A stretch of 7,855 bases of DNA from Caulobacteraceae bacterium (lineage in GTDB: Bacteria; Pseudomonadota; Alphaproteobacteria; Caulobacterales; Caulobacteraceae). Positions 1 through 5,518 of the stretch are shown here, piece after piece. The stretch is from assembly GCA_028291305.1 (NCBI GenBank), contig JAQGII010000083.1, positions 1-7,855 on the forward strand. The letters run 5' to 3'. The translations under genes and the position numbers were made by a program. The stretch's first letter is position 1; the number at the start of each line of letters is the position of its first letter. Under the pieces are notes generated by a model. It had not been told where the DNA came from. It made no database searches and saw only the letters and a program-made list of their open reading frames with translations.

Positions 1-873
1 GAAAACCTCGCGATGGGTCAGTGCGACATAGACCAGATAACCGGCGGTCGTGTGCAGCACGCCCTTGGGCTTGCCGGTCGAGCCGGAGGTGTAGAGGATG
101 AACAGCGGGTCTTCCGCCCCCATCGGCTCGGGCGGGCAGTCGGCGGAGACCTTGGCGCGCTCAGCGGCATAGGCATGGTCGCGGCCCGCCTGCATGGCCA
201 CCGCGACGCCGGTGCGGGCCACCACCAGCACCGTCCTGACATCCGGACACTGCTCCAGCGCCTCGTCGACATTGGCCTTCAGCGGGATGGTGCGGCCGCC
301 GCGTAGGCCCTCGTCGGCGGTGATCACGAACGTCGAGCCGCAGTCCTGGATGCGGCCGGCGATCGAGTCGGGCGAGAAGCCGGCGAACACCACCGAATGC
401 ACCGCCCCGATGCGGGCGCAGGCCAGCATGGCGTAGGCGGCCTCGGGGATCATCGGCAGGTAGAGGGTGACGCGGTCGCCCTTCTTCACGCCGTGGGCCT
501 TCAGCACATTGGCCATGCGACAGGTCTCGGCATGGGCCTCGGCGTAGGTGATCCTGCGGCTGTCCTCGGGCTCGTCCCCCTCCCAGATGAAGGCGATGTC
601 GCCGGCCTTTTGCGGCAGGTGCCGGTCCAGGCAGTTGGCCGAGGCGTTGAGCACCCCGTCGGCGTACCAGCGGATGCGGAAGTCGGCGGCGTCGAACGAG
701 ACGTCCTTGATCTGCGTCGGGGCCTTGATCCAGGTCAGGCGCTGGCCGAGCTTGCGCCAATACCCCTGCGGGTCGTTCTCGGCCTCGCGGCAGGCCGCTT
801 CATAGCCGGCGGCGTCGATGTGGGCGCGCTGCGCCCAGGCGGGGGGGACGGGGATGACCTCGGGATTACTCAT
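1..873 (-). CDS. acs: Acetyl-CoA synthetase (AMP-forming), N-terminal part, cut by the window edge
   Basis: The gene makes acetyl-CoA from acetate, ATP and CoA through an acetyl-AMP intermediate in the cytoplasm. The window shows the first 291 residues; the family is about 650 long, so the rest lies beyond position 1. The frame is open from the ATG at 873 to the edge. Visible family marks are the acetyl-CoA synthetase N-terminal region (about 20-80), GDRV (132-135), [13 protein letters not shown] (155-167), [10 protein letters not shown] (185-194, near the CoA site) and the ATP/AMP loop [12 protein letters not shown] (261-272). The tract [18 protein letters not shown] followed by LHTT is typical of Acs rather than general acyl-CoA ligases. 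Propionyl-CoA synthetase (PrpE) is less likely but cannot be excluded without the C-terminal half. An AGGAAA Shine-Dalgarno sits at 878-883. The C-terminal regulatory lysine region is not visible. Confidence 0.95.
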   Translation of the reverse strand, partial: MSNPEVIPVPPAWAQRAHIDAAGYEAACREAENDPQGYWRKLGQRLTWIKAPTQIKDVSFDAADFRIRWYADGVLNASANCLDRHLPQKAGDIAFIWEGDEPEDSRRITYAEAHAETCRMANVLKAHGVKKGDRVTLYLPMIPEAAYAMLACARIGAVHSVVFAGFSPDSIAGRIQDCGSTFVITADEGLRGGRTIPLKANVDEALEQCPDVRTVLVVARTGVAVAMQAGRDHAYAAERAKVSADCPPEPMGAEDPLFILYTSGSTGKPKGVLHTTAGYLVYVALTHREVF

Positions 874-901
874 GACGTTTCCTGGTCCGGGCTTGTTGGA
901 G

Positions 902-933
902 CCTATATGCAAACCCGGTGCGACCGGCCGCAA
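902..933 (-). promoter_or_regulatory. Candidate acs promoter
   Basis: Read on the minus strand, TTGCGG (928-933) lies 17 bp upstream of GCATAT (905-910), with TATAGG (902-907) as an overlapping alternative -10. This would start transcription near 898, about 25 bp ahead of the acs ATG and upstream of its Shine-Dalgarno. The call rests on motif match and position only. Confidence 0.35.
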
Positions 934-974
934 GCCTTTCCCCCGTTCGCGCGGTCGAGGTTCGGCTTTTAGGG

Positions 975-1003
975 CTGACGCGTGCGGCCGGGCGGCCTAA
1001 CAC
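975..1003 (+). promoter_or_regulatory. Candidate promoter for the creatininase-family gene
   Basis: CTGACGC (975-981) is followed after 14 bp by CCTAACAC (996-1003). These match 6 of 7 and 6 of 8 positions (counting the free position) of the Caulobacter housekeeping consensus TTGACGS-N10-14-GCTANAWC as I recall it. The predicted start near 1009 leaves a leader of about 57 nt that contains the tandem ribosome-binding repeats. This argues against translation from the in-frame GTG at 982, which lies inside the promoter. Confidence 0.4.
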
Positions 1004-1025
1004 AGAGGCGGTCGGCGAGGCCCGG

Positions 1026-1064
1026 CCAGAAGATTGGGCCAGGAGATTGGGCCAGGAGATTGGG
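1026..1064 (+). repeat. Three tandem 13-bp repeats carrying the ribosome-binding site
   Basis: The unit CCAGGAGATTGGG occurs at 1039-1051 and 1052-1064 exactly, and at 1026-1038 with one change (CCAGAAGATTGGG). The last copy abuts the A before the ATG at 1066 and supplies AGGAG (1054-1058) at 7-nt spacing. The second copy carries an identical AGGAG 13 nt further upstream. Because 13 is not a multiple of three, the repeat does not maintain a reading frame, which supports a non-coding leader. Confidence 0.85.
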
Positions 1065-1065
1065 A

Positions 1066-1821
1066 ATGCTGCTGCAGCTGTCGACCTGGCAGGAGATCGA
1101 GGACTATCTGAAGCGGTCCAGGACCGTCGTCGTGCCGATCGGCTCCAACGAGCAGCATGGGCCGACAGGCCTGCTGGGCACCGATTTCCTGTGTCCAGAG
1201 ATCATCGCCCACGAGGCGTCCAGGCGGCCCGAGGCCGACCTGCTGGTCGCGCCGACCTTCGCCGTCGGCATGGCCCAGCACCACCTGGGCTTCCCCGGCT
1301 CCATCTCGCTGCGCCCGACCACCTTCATCGCGGCCCTGACCGACTGGACCCGGTCGCTGGCCGGGCACGGTTTCGAGCGCATCTATTTCCTCAACGGCCA
1401 TGGCGGCAACGTCGCCACCATCGAGGCGGCCTTCTCGGAGATCTACGCCGAGGCCTCGTTCGACCGCCGCCACGCCGGCTTCGCGCTCAAGCTGCGCAAC
1501 TGGTGGGACCTGAAGGGGGTGATGCCCCTGGCCAACCGCCTGTTCCCCACGGGCCACGGCAGCCACGCCACGCCGTCCGAGATCGCGGTGACCCAGTGGG
1601 CCTATCCGGACTCGATCAAGGCGGCCAACTACGCCCCGCAGGTCGCGCCCACCGGGCCGATCCGCGAGGCGCTGGATTTCCGGGCCCGCTATCCGGACGG
1701 CCGGATGGGCTCGGACCCGGGCCAGGCCACCCCGGAAAAGGGCGGCGAGCTGGTGGCCCTGGCGGTCAGGGAACTGATCGCCGAGGTCGAGGCGTTCGGC
1801 CGGGAGGCGGGACCGGGCTGA
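1066..1821 (+). CDS. Creatininase-family metal-dependent amidohydrolase
   Basis: This is a 251-residue cytoplasmic protein of the creatininase fold, whose members (creatinine amidohydrolase, the formamide hydrolase ArfB, the peptidase MftE) hydrolyse C-N bonds with a two-metal centre. The ligand-bearing motif PIGSNEQHGPTGLLGTD gives E29, H31 and D40. NGHGGN (110-115) gives H112, and HGSHATPSE (164-172) ends in E172, the usual late acidic residue. The C-terminal GSDPGQATPEKGGEL is also family-typical. Length is normal for the family (about 240-270). I chose the ATG at 1066 because AGGAG lies 7 nt upstream and the protein then begins with the conserved region; an in-frame GTG at 982 would add 28 unlike residues. 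It stands alone between divergent acs and convergent rutE, so the substrate is unknown and true creatininase activity should not be assumed. Confidence 0.88.
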   Translation: MLLQLSTWQEIEDYLKRSRTVVVPIGSNEQHGPTGLLGTDFLCPEIIAHEASRRPEADLLVAPTFAVGMAQHHLGFPGSISLRPTTFIAALTDWTRSLAGHGFERIYFLNGHGGNVATIEAAFSEIYAEASFDRRHAGFALKLRNWWDLKGVMPLANRLFPTGHGSHATPSEIAVTQWAYPDSIKAANYAPQVAPTGPIREALDFRARYPDGRMGSDPGQATPEKGGELVALAVRELIAEVEAFGREAGPG

Positions 1822-1853
1822 CCCGTCCCCATCCCCCGTCCGGAAGACGACGA

Positions 1854-2444
1854 TCAGAGGATCGTGTTGGCTTCCTCGAAGTCCAGGCGCGGGTTGCGGG
1901 GGAACAGGTTCTCGTCGGTGCCGTAGCCGAGGGCGATGATGAAGTTGGACTTGATGCTGGTCCCGGCGAAGAATTCCGCATCGACGCCGGCGTTGTCGAA
2001 GCCCGACATGGGGCCGGTGTCCAGGCCCAGCGACCGGGCGGCGACGATCAGGTATGCGCCCTGCAGGGTGCCGTTGCGGAAGGCGGTCTCCTGGCGCGAT
2101 TCCGGCGTGGGGAACCAGTCCTTGGCGCCCGGCGCATTGGGGAACAGCTTGAGCAGCTTCTCGTGGAAGTCCATGTCGTAGCCGACGATGGCGGTGACCG
2201 GAGCCTTCATGGTCTTGTCGCGGTTGTTGCCGGACAGCAGCGGGGCCAGGCGCTGCTTGGCCGCGTCGCTCTTGATCCAGAGGATGCGGGCGGGTGTGCT
2301 GTTGACCGCCGTGGGGCCGAATTTGAACAGGTCGTAGAGCTGGCGGACCTGTTCGTCGCTGACCGGCTTGTCGGACCAGCCGTTGCGCGTGCGCGCGGTG
2401 CGGAAAAGTTGATCGAGGGCGGGACTCTCAAGGACGCCGGACAT
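1854..2444 (-). CDS. rutE: RutE/HadB-like FMN nitroreductase (putative malonic semialdehyde reductase)
   Basis: This 196-residue protein matches E. coli RutE in length and nearly end to end as I recall that sequence. Shared blocks are ARTRNGW (17-23), [13 protein letters not shown] (42-54), [11 protein letters not shown] (80-90), [17 protein letters not shown] (119-135), [11 protein letters not shown] (139-149), [11 protein letters not shown] (165-175) and LDFEEA (187-192). Members are FMN-binding NAD(P)H oxidoreductases acting in the cytoplasm. RutE is assigned to reduction of malonic semialdehyde to 3-hydroxypropionate at the end of Rut uracil breakdown. No other rut gene is visible here, so the physiological substrate may differ (aldehydes, quinones, nitro compounds). 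The ATG at 2444 has a GTGGAG site at 2452-2457. It is the last gene of the minus-strand run and converges with the creatininase-family gene, 32 bp between stops. Confidence 0.9.
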   Translation of the reverse strand: MSGVLESPALDQLFRTARTRNGWSDKPVSDEQVRQLYDLFKFGPTAVNSTPARILWIKSDAAKQRLAPLLSGNNRDKTMKAPVTAIVGYDMDFHEKLLKLFPNAPGAKDWFPTPESRQETAFRNGTLQGAYLIVAARSLGLDTGPMSGFDNAGVDAEFFAGTSIKSNFIIALGYGTDENLFPRNPRLDFEEANTIL

Positions 2445-2457
2445 GGAAGCACTCCAC

Positions 2458-2477
2458 CAGGAACAGAAACAGGAACA
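2458..2477 (-). repeat. Direct repeat CAGGAACA, 12-bp spacing, upstream of rutE
   Basis: CAGGAACA occurs at 2458-2465 and 2470-2477 with GAAA between; read towards rutE it is TGTTCCTG-TTTC-TGTTCCTG. It lies just upstream of the rutE ribosome-binding site, in the leader if the promoter proposed at 2489-2515 is right. It could bind a regulator or be a local slippage duplication. Confidence 0.4.
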
Positions 2478-2488
2478 AGTGCTGTTAC

Positions 2489-2515
2489 AAATAGAGGAGG
2501 GACATGGTTCGGCAA
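2489..2515 (-). promoter_or_regulatory. Weak candidate promoter for rutE
   Basis: On the minus strand TTGCCG (2510-2515) precedes CTATTT (2489-2494) with a 15-bp spacer in the 99-bp gap between nfu and rutE. The -35 matches TTGACG at five of six positions, but the -10 is poor. The gap shows no convincing terminator for nfu, so read-through from trpS is equally possible. Confidence 0.22.
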
Positions 2516-2543
2516 GGGCCTAAGCGCCGGCCGGACGACAATT

Positions 2544-3119
2544 TCAGACGGCGGCTTCGACCCGCGTCACCTCGGGCACATAGTGTTTGAGCATATTCTC
2601 CACGCCCGAGCGCAGGGTGGCCGACGACGACGGGCAGCCCGAGCAGGCGCCGCGCATGTGCAGGAACACCACGCCGGTCGCGGGGTCGAAGCGATTGAAC
2701 AGGATGTCGCCGCCGTCGCGGGCCACGGCCGGGCGGATGCGGGTGTCCAGCAGGTCCTTGATCTCGGCCACCACCTGGGCGGTTTCGCCCTCGTAGACGT
2801 CGGAGTCGTGCGAGACGGCTTCCGCGGCGCCTTCGCGCAGCAGCGTGGCGCCGGAGGTGAACTGCTCCATGATCGCCGCCAGGATCGGGGCCTTCAGCTG
2901 CCGCCAGTCGACGTCGCCGCCGGCCTTGGTCACGGTCAGGAAGTCCGGGCCGAAGAAGACCCGCTCCACCCCCGGCAGGTCGAACAACGCTTCGGCCAGG
3001 GGCGAGGCGGCGGCGTCCTCGGCGGTCTTGAACTCGCGCGTGCCCTCGCCCAGCACATCGCGGCCGGGCAGGAACTTCAGCACCTCGGGATTGGGCGTGG
3101 TTTCGGTCTGGATGAACAT
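2544..3119 (-). CDS. Nfu-type iron-sulfur cluster scaffold/carrier protein
   Basis: This 191-residue protein delivers 4Fe-4S clusters to client apoproteins in the cytoplasm. Two domains are visible. The Nfu N-terminal domain (about 1-88) begins MFIQTETTPNPEVLKFLPG and contains FDLPGVERVFFGPDFLTV (46-63). The NifU-like C-terminal domain (about 112-187) contains RPAVARDGGDI (129-139) and the cluster ligands C159-S-G-C162. The order and the MFIQTE start match the mitochondrial NFU1 and alphaproteobacterial type rather than enterobacterial NfuA, whose N-terminus is A-type-like. I chose the ATG at 3119 because the conserved domain begins there; an in-frame TTG at 3161 would add 14 unconserved residues. 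No clear Shine-Dalgarno precedes 3119. It lies 55 bp downstream of the copper-chaperone gene and is probably co-transcribed with trpS. Symbols in use include nfuA and nifU. Confidence 0.92.
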   Translation of the reverse strand: MFIQTETTPNPEVLKFLPGRDVLGEGTREFKTAEDAAASPLAEALFDLPGVERVFFGPDFLTVTKAGGDVDWRQLKAPILAAIMEQFTSGATLLREGAAEAVSHDSDVYEGETAQVVAEIKDLLDTRIRPAVARDGGDILFNRFDPATGVVFLHMRGACSGCPSSSATLRSGVENMLKHYVPEVTRVEAAV

Positions 3120-3174
3120 GATGACTAGATGGCGCCGCGCGGGGCGCAGCGCAATGTCCAAGCCTAAGCGGTCA

Positions 3175-3672
3175 TCAGTGCTTCATCCTCGGCATGCCGG
3201 CCATGCCGTCGTCGGCCGCGGCGATCACGTCGCGCACATGGAACCCGGCCTTGACCGCCCCGGCGTGCTCGAAATGCAGGGTCATCTCCTGCATGCCGCC
3301 GGCCTTCAGCGGGCCCTTCAGCCCCATCAGCATGATGTGCAGGCCGCCGGGCTGGAAGGTCACCTTGCCGTGGGCCGGGATGACCACGGCGGCGGCGGAG
3401 TCCATCGAACTGATCCCGCCCTTGGTCTCGGTGCGGTGGGCCATCGCCGACTGGGCGCAGGCGCAGTCCACCGAGAGCAGGCGGTCGGGCGCCGCGCCGG
3501 CGTTGTCGATGGTCAGATAGGCGGCCGAGGTCGGCACCGCGCCGATGGAGGCGCGCACCGCCAGGTTGCCCAGGGTCAGGGGCCCGGCCTTGACCTCATG
3601 CGCCTTGGCCGAGCCGGCGAGGGCGGCGGCGAAGGCCGCGAGCAGGAGGGGGCGCATCGTCGGGTCTTTCAT
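3175..3672 (-). CDS. Periplasmic copper chaperone, PCu(A)C family
   Basis: This 165-residue exported protein belongs to the family that binds Cu(I) in the periplasm and helps load the CuA or CuB centre of cytochrome oxidase, often with Sco1/SenC. The defining ligand pattern H-x10-M-x21-H-x-M is exact: H79, M90, H112, M114, with [10 protein letters not shown] at 109-118. A signal peptide is clear (hydrophobic 8-20, likely cleavage after SAKA at residue 24, giving mature HEVKAGP). Two extras stand out: C70-A-C72 near the first ligand and a C-terminal Met/His tail with M157, M160, M163 and H165, which may hold more copper. The ATG at 3672 overlaps the trpS stop as ATGA, suggesting translational coupling; an ATG at 3657 is an alternative that keeps the signal peptide. 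No oxidase or sco gene is visible nearby. Confidence 0.93.
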   Translation of the reverse strand: MKDPTMRPLLLAAFAAALAGSAKAHEVKAGPLTLGNLAVRASIGAVPTSAAYLTIDNAGAAPDRLLSVDCACAQSAMAHRTETKGGISSMDSAAAVVIPAHGKVTFQPGGLHIMLMGLKGPLKAGGMQEMTLHFEHAGAVKAGFHVRDVIAAADDGMAGMPRMKH

Positions 3673-4715
3673 CGAGTCGGGGGCGTCCAGAAGCCCACCA
3701 GCCGCTTGGTCTCGGCGACCACCGGGCCGGCCACCGCGCGGGCCTTCTCGACCCCCGCCTGCAGGACCCGGTCGATCTCCGCGGGATCCCCCAGAAGGCG
3801 GCGCATCTCGTCGCCGATCGGCCCGACCCTGGCCACCGTCAGGTCGGCTAGCGCCGGCTTGAAGGCGCCGAAGCCCTGGCCGGCGAACTGCGACAGCGCC
3901 TGCGCCTTGCTGATCCCCGACAGGGCCGCATAGACGCCCACCAGGTTGTCGGCCTCGGGCCGCAGCTTCAGCTCGTCCAGCGTCTCGGGCAGGGGCTCCG
4001 GGTCGGTCTTGGCCTTGCGGATCTTCTGCGCGATCGTGTCGGCGCTATCGAGCAGGTTGACGCGCGAATTGTCCGACGGGTCGGACTTGCTCATCTTGGC
4101 CGAACCGTCGCGCAACGACATGATCCGCGCGCCGGGCCCCTCGATCACCGGCTCGGTGAGCGGGAAGAAGCCCGGGGCGCCGAAGTCGTTGTTGAACTTC
4201 TGGGCGATGTCGCGGGTCAGCTCCAGGTGCTGCTTCTGGTCCTCGCCCACCGGCACGTGGGTGGCCTTGTAGACCAGGATGTCGGCGGCCTGCAGCACGG
4301 GGTAGGTGTAGAGCCCGACCGAGGACCGTTCCTTGTGCTGGCCCGACTTCTCCTTGAACTGGGTCATGCGGTCGAGCCAGCCGAGGCGGGCCACGCAGTT
4401 GAAAATCCAGGCCAGCTCGGCGTGCTCGGGCACGGCCGACTGCGGGAAGATGGCGGCGCGCCTGGGATCCACGCCGGCGGCGATGAAGGCGGCCGCCACC
4501 TCGCGGATCTGGTCGACCAGCTTGTCCGGGTCCTGCCACACGGTGATGGCGTGCATGTCGGCCAGGAAATAGAAGCATTCGCCCTCGTCCTGCAGGCGCA
4601 CGAACTTCACCAGCGCGCCCAGGTAGTTGCCCAGGTGCAGGGCGCCGGAGGTCTGCACCCCTGACAGGATTCGCTTGGGGCCGGCGAAGGCGGGCGCCGG
4701 GGTGGTCTCGCTCAT
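3669..4715 (-). CDS. trpS: Tryptophanyl-tRNA synthetase
   Basis: This 348-residue cytoplasmic class I aminoacyl-tRNA synthetase charges tRNA-Trp with tryptophan using ATP. The opening [20 protein letters not shown] holds the HIGH-like motif HLGN (27-30). [19 protein letters not shown] (157-175) is the conserved active-site helix, and AKMSKS (206-211) is the KMSKS loop. Length is normal for alphaproteobacterial TrpS. The start is the ATG at 4715; an in-frame TTG at 4733 would add six residues (KGPTSM region) with no better ribosome site, while AAAGGG lies 9 nt before the ATG. It is the first gene of the minus-strand run and its stop overlaps the start of the copper-chaperone gene. As an essential gene it probably drives basal expression of chaperone and nfu. 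Confidence 0.97.
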   Translation of the reverse strand: MSETTPAPAFAGPKRILSGVQTSGALHLGNYLGALVKFVRLQDEGECFYFLADMHAITVWQDPDKLVDQIREVAAAFIAAGVDPRRAAIFPQSAVPEHAELAWIFNCVARLGWLDRMTQFKEKSGQHKERSSVGLYTYPVLQAADILVYKATHVPVGEDQKQHLELTRDIAQKFNNDFGAPGFFPLTEPVIEGPGARIMSLRDGSAKMSKSDPSDNSRVNLLDSADTIAQKIRKAKTDPEPLPETLDELKLRPEADNLVGVYAALSGISKAQALSQFAGQGFGAFKPALADLTVARVGPIGDEMRRLLGDPAEIDRVLQAGVEKARAVAGPVVAETKRLVGFWTPPTR

Positions 4716-4745
4716 GGACGTGGGCCCTTTCAAAAGGCAGGGCGG

Positions 4746-4773
4746 AGTTAGCCCGGCGGCCGGGCAAGGGCAA
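4746..4773 (-). promoter_or_regulatory. Candidate trpS promoter
   Basis: On the minus strand TTGCCC (4768-4773) is followed after 16 bp by CTAACT (4746-4751). The extended -10 GCTAACTC matches seven of eight positions of GCTANAWC, counting its free position. A second TTGCCC directly follows the first (4762-4767) but would be too close. Transcription would begin near 4739, giving a leader of about 24 nt before the ATG at 4715. Confidence 0.45.
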
Positions 4774-4800
4774 GGTTTCCAACCGTCCGGTGATTTCGCA

Positions 4801-4825
4801 CCCTTCCCCCATCGAGGGGGAGAGG
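4801..4825. repeat. Imperfect inverted repeat between divergent promoters
   Basis: CCCTTCCCCC (4801-4810) pairs with GGGGGAGAGG (4816-4825) around the loop ATCGA: five G-C pairs, one T-A, one T-G, one mismatch, then two C-G. No gene ends here, since trpS and the phosphoglycosyl transferase gene point away from it, so a terminator role is unlikely. It sits just upstream of both candidate promoters and could be an operator or a copy of a dispersed intergenic palindrome. Confidence 0.5.
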
Positions 4826-4827
4826 AG

Positions 4828-4856
4828 TTGTAGGCTGGCCCCCCCGACGCTATGCC
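4828..4856 (+). promoter_or_regulatory. Candidate promoter for the phosphoglycosyl transferase gene
   Basis: TTGTAGG (4828-4834), 14 bp, then GCTATGCC (4849-4856) fits the spacing of TTGACGS-N10-14-GCTANAWC, with six of eight -10 positions matching (counting the free position). Transcription would begin near 4862, upstream of the GGGAG at 4876-4880 and the TTG start at 4886. Confidence 0.35.
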
Positions 4857-4885
4857 GGATCGACGCTCAAACCACGGGAGACGGT

Positions 4886-5470
4886 TTGCCTAAGCCAGCT
4901 GACGACGCCCTCAAGCGCGCCACCGACATCGTGGTGGCGGGCGCCGCGCTGATGGTGCTGGCCGCGCCGCTGTTCGCGCTGGCGGCGCTGGTGCGCGCCA
5001 CCTCGCCGGGGCCGGCGATCCACTGGTCGAAGCGGGTCGGGCGGGGCAACACCCAGTTCCCCATGCCCAAGTTCCGCACCATGCGCATCGATACGCCCCA
5101 GGTGGCGACGCACCTTCTGCAGGAGCCCGCCCGCTGGCTGACCCCGGTCGGGGCCTTCCTGCGCCGCTCCAGCCTCGACGAGCTGCCGCAACTGTGGAGC
5201 GTGTTCGTCGGCGACATGAGCCTGGTGGGCCCGCGCCCCGCCCTGTTCAACCAGGACGACCTGATCGCCCTGCGCACCGAGGCGGGGGTGGACGCCCTGC
5301 GCCCCGGCCTGACCGGCTGGGCCCAGGTCAACGGCCGCGACGAGCTGCCGATCGCGCAGAAGGTGGCGCTCGACGCCGAATACCTGGAGCGGATGTCGTT
5401 CGCCTTCGACTTGAAGGTGCTGGTTCTGACCGTGACCAGGGTGCTCGGGGGCAACGGCGTGACGCATTAG
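4886..5470 (+). CDS. Monotopic phosphoglycosyl transferase (bacterial sugar transferase, PglC/WcaJ catalytic type)
   Basis: The enzyme moves a sugar-1-phosphate from a nucleotide sugar to undecaprenyl phosphate at the cytoplasmic face, the first committed step of many capsule, O-antigen, holdfast or glycoprotein pathways. The 194-residue protein is the minimal catalytic form, like PglC, without the four-helix N-terminal domain of WcaJ/WbaP. Visible marks are KRATD (10-14), a hydrophobic membrane segment (15-37), SPGP (40-43), KFRTM (62-66), SSLDELPQ (95-102) with the catalytic D98-E99 pair, VGPRP (114-118) and [13 protein letters not shown] (139-151). I chose TTG at 4886 because GGGAG lies 5 nt upstream and the KR motif then sits at residue 10; an in-frame GTG at 4790 would add 32 residues translated through the inverted repeat. 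No other glycosyltransferase lies beside it on this strand, so sugar and pathway are unknown. Caulobacter has redundant initiators of this class (HfsE, PssY, PssZ). Confidence 0.92.
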   Translation: MPKPADDALKRATDIVVAGAALMVLAAPLFALAALVRATSPGPAIHWSKRVGRGNTQFPMPKFRTMRIDTPQVATHLLQEPARWLTPVGAFLRRSSLDELPQLWSVFVGDMSLVGPRPALFNQDDLIALRTEAGVDALRPGLTGWAQVNGRDELPIAQKVALDAEYLERMSFAFDLKVLVLTVTRVLGGNGVTH

Positions 5471-5483
5471 GCGAACGGGCGTG

Positions 5484-5512
5484 TTTACGGCTGCGGGCGG
5501 GCCTCCTATCGT
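5484..5512 (+). promoter_or_regulatory. Candidate promoter giving a leaderless phosphatase mRNA
   Basis: TTTACG (5484-5489) and TATCGT (5507-5512) are 17 bp apart. The -10 ends six bases before the A of the ATG at 5519, where transcription would be expected to begin. No purine-rich Shine-Dalgarno lies in the 20 bases before the ATG, which fits a leaderless message, a common form in Caulobacter. The -10 is a modest match. Confidence 0.35.
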
Positions 5513-5518
5513 CGGGCC

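Noticed and set aside
982..1065. GTG start at 982 adding 28 residues to the creatininase-family protein
   Set aside because: The extension runs through a candidate promoter and a 13-bp repeat array that does not preserve frame; the ATG at 1066 has an ideal AGGAG and begins at the conserved region.
1851..1864. CGATC-AGAG-GATCG hairpin at the end of rutE as a terminator
   Set aside because: The stem is only five pairs, overlaps the rutE stop codon and has no T-tract on either strand.
918..3128. 736-codon open frame on the plus strand
   Set aside because: It crosses the creatininase gene in another frame and runs antisense to rutE and nfu; its translation is low-complexity, rich in Gly, Arg and Ala, with no motif. 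It is a product of high GC.
3120..3161. TTG start at 3161 for the Nfu protein
   Set aside because: The added 14 residues precede the conserved MFIQTE start of the family, so the ATG at 3119 is preferred even though its Shine-Dalgarno is weak.
2845..3933. 362-codon plus-strand frame opposite nfu, PCuAC and the trpS end
   Set aside because: It spans three well-supported minus-strand genes and their junctions, and carries no recognisable domain.
4790..4885. GTG start at 4790 adding 32 residues to the sugar transferase
   Set aside because: The extra peptide is translated across an inverted repeat and a candidate promoter and lacks family similarity; TTG at 4886 has GGGAG at proper spacing.
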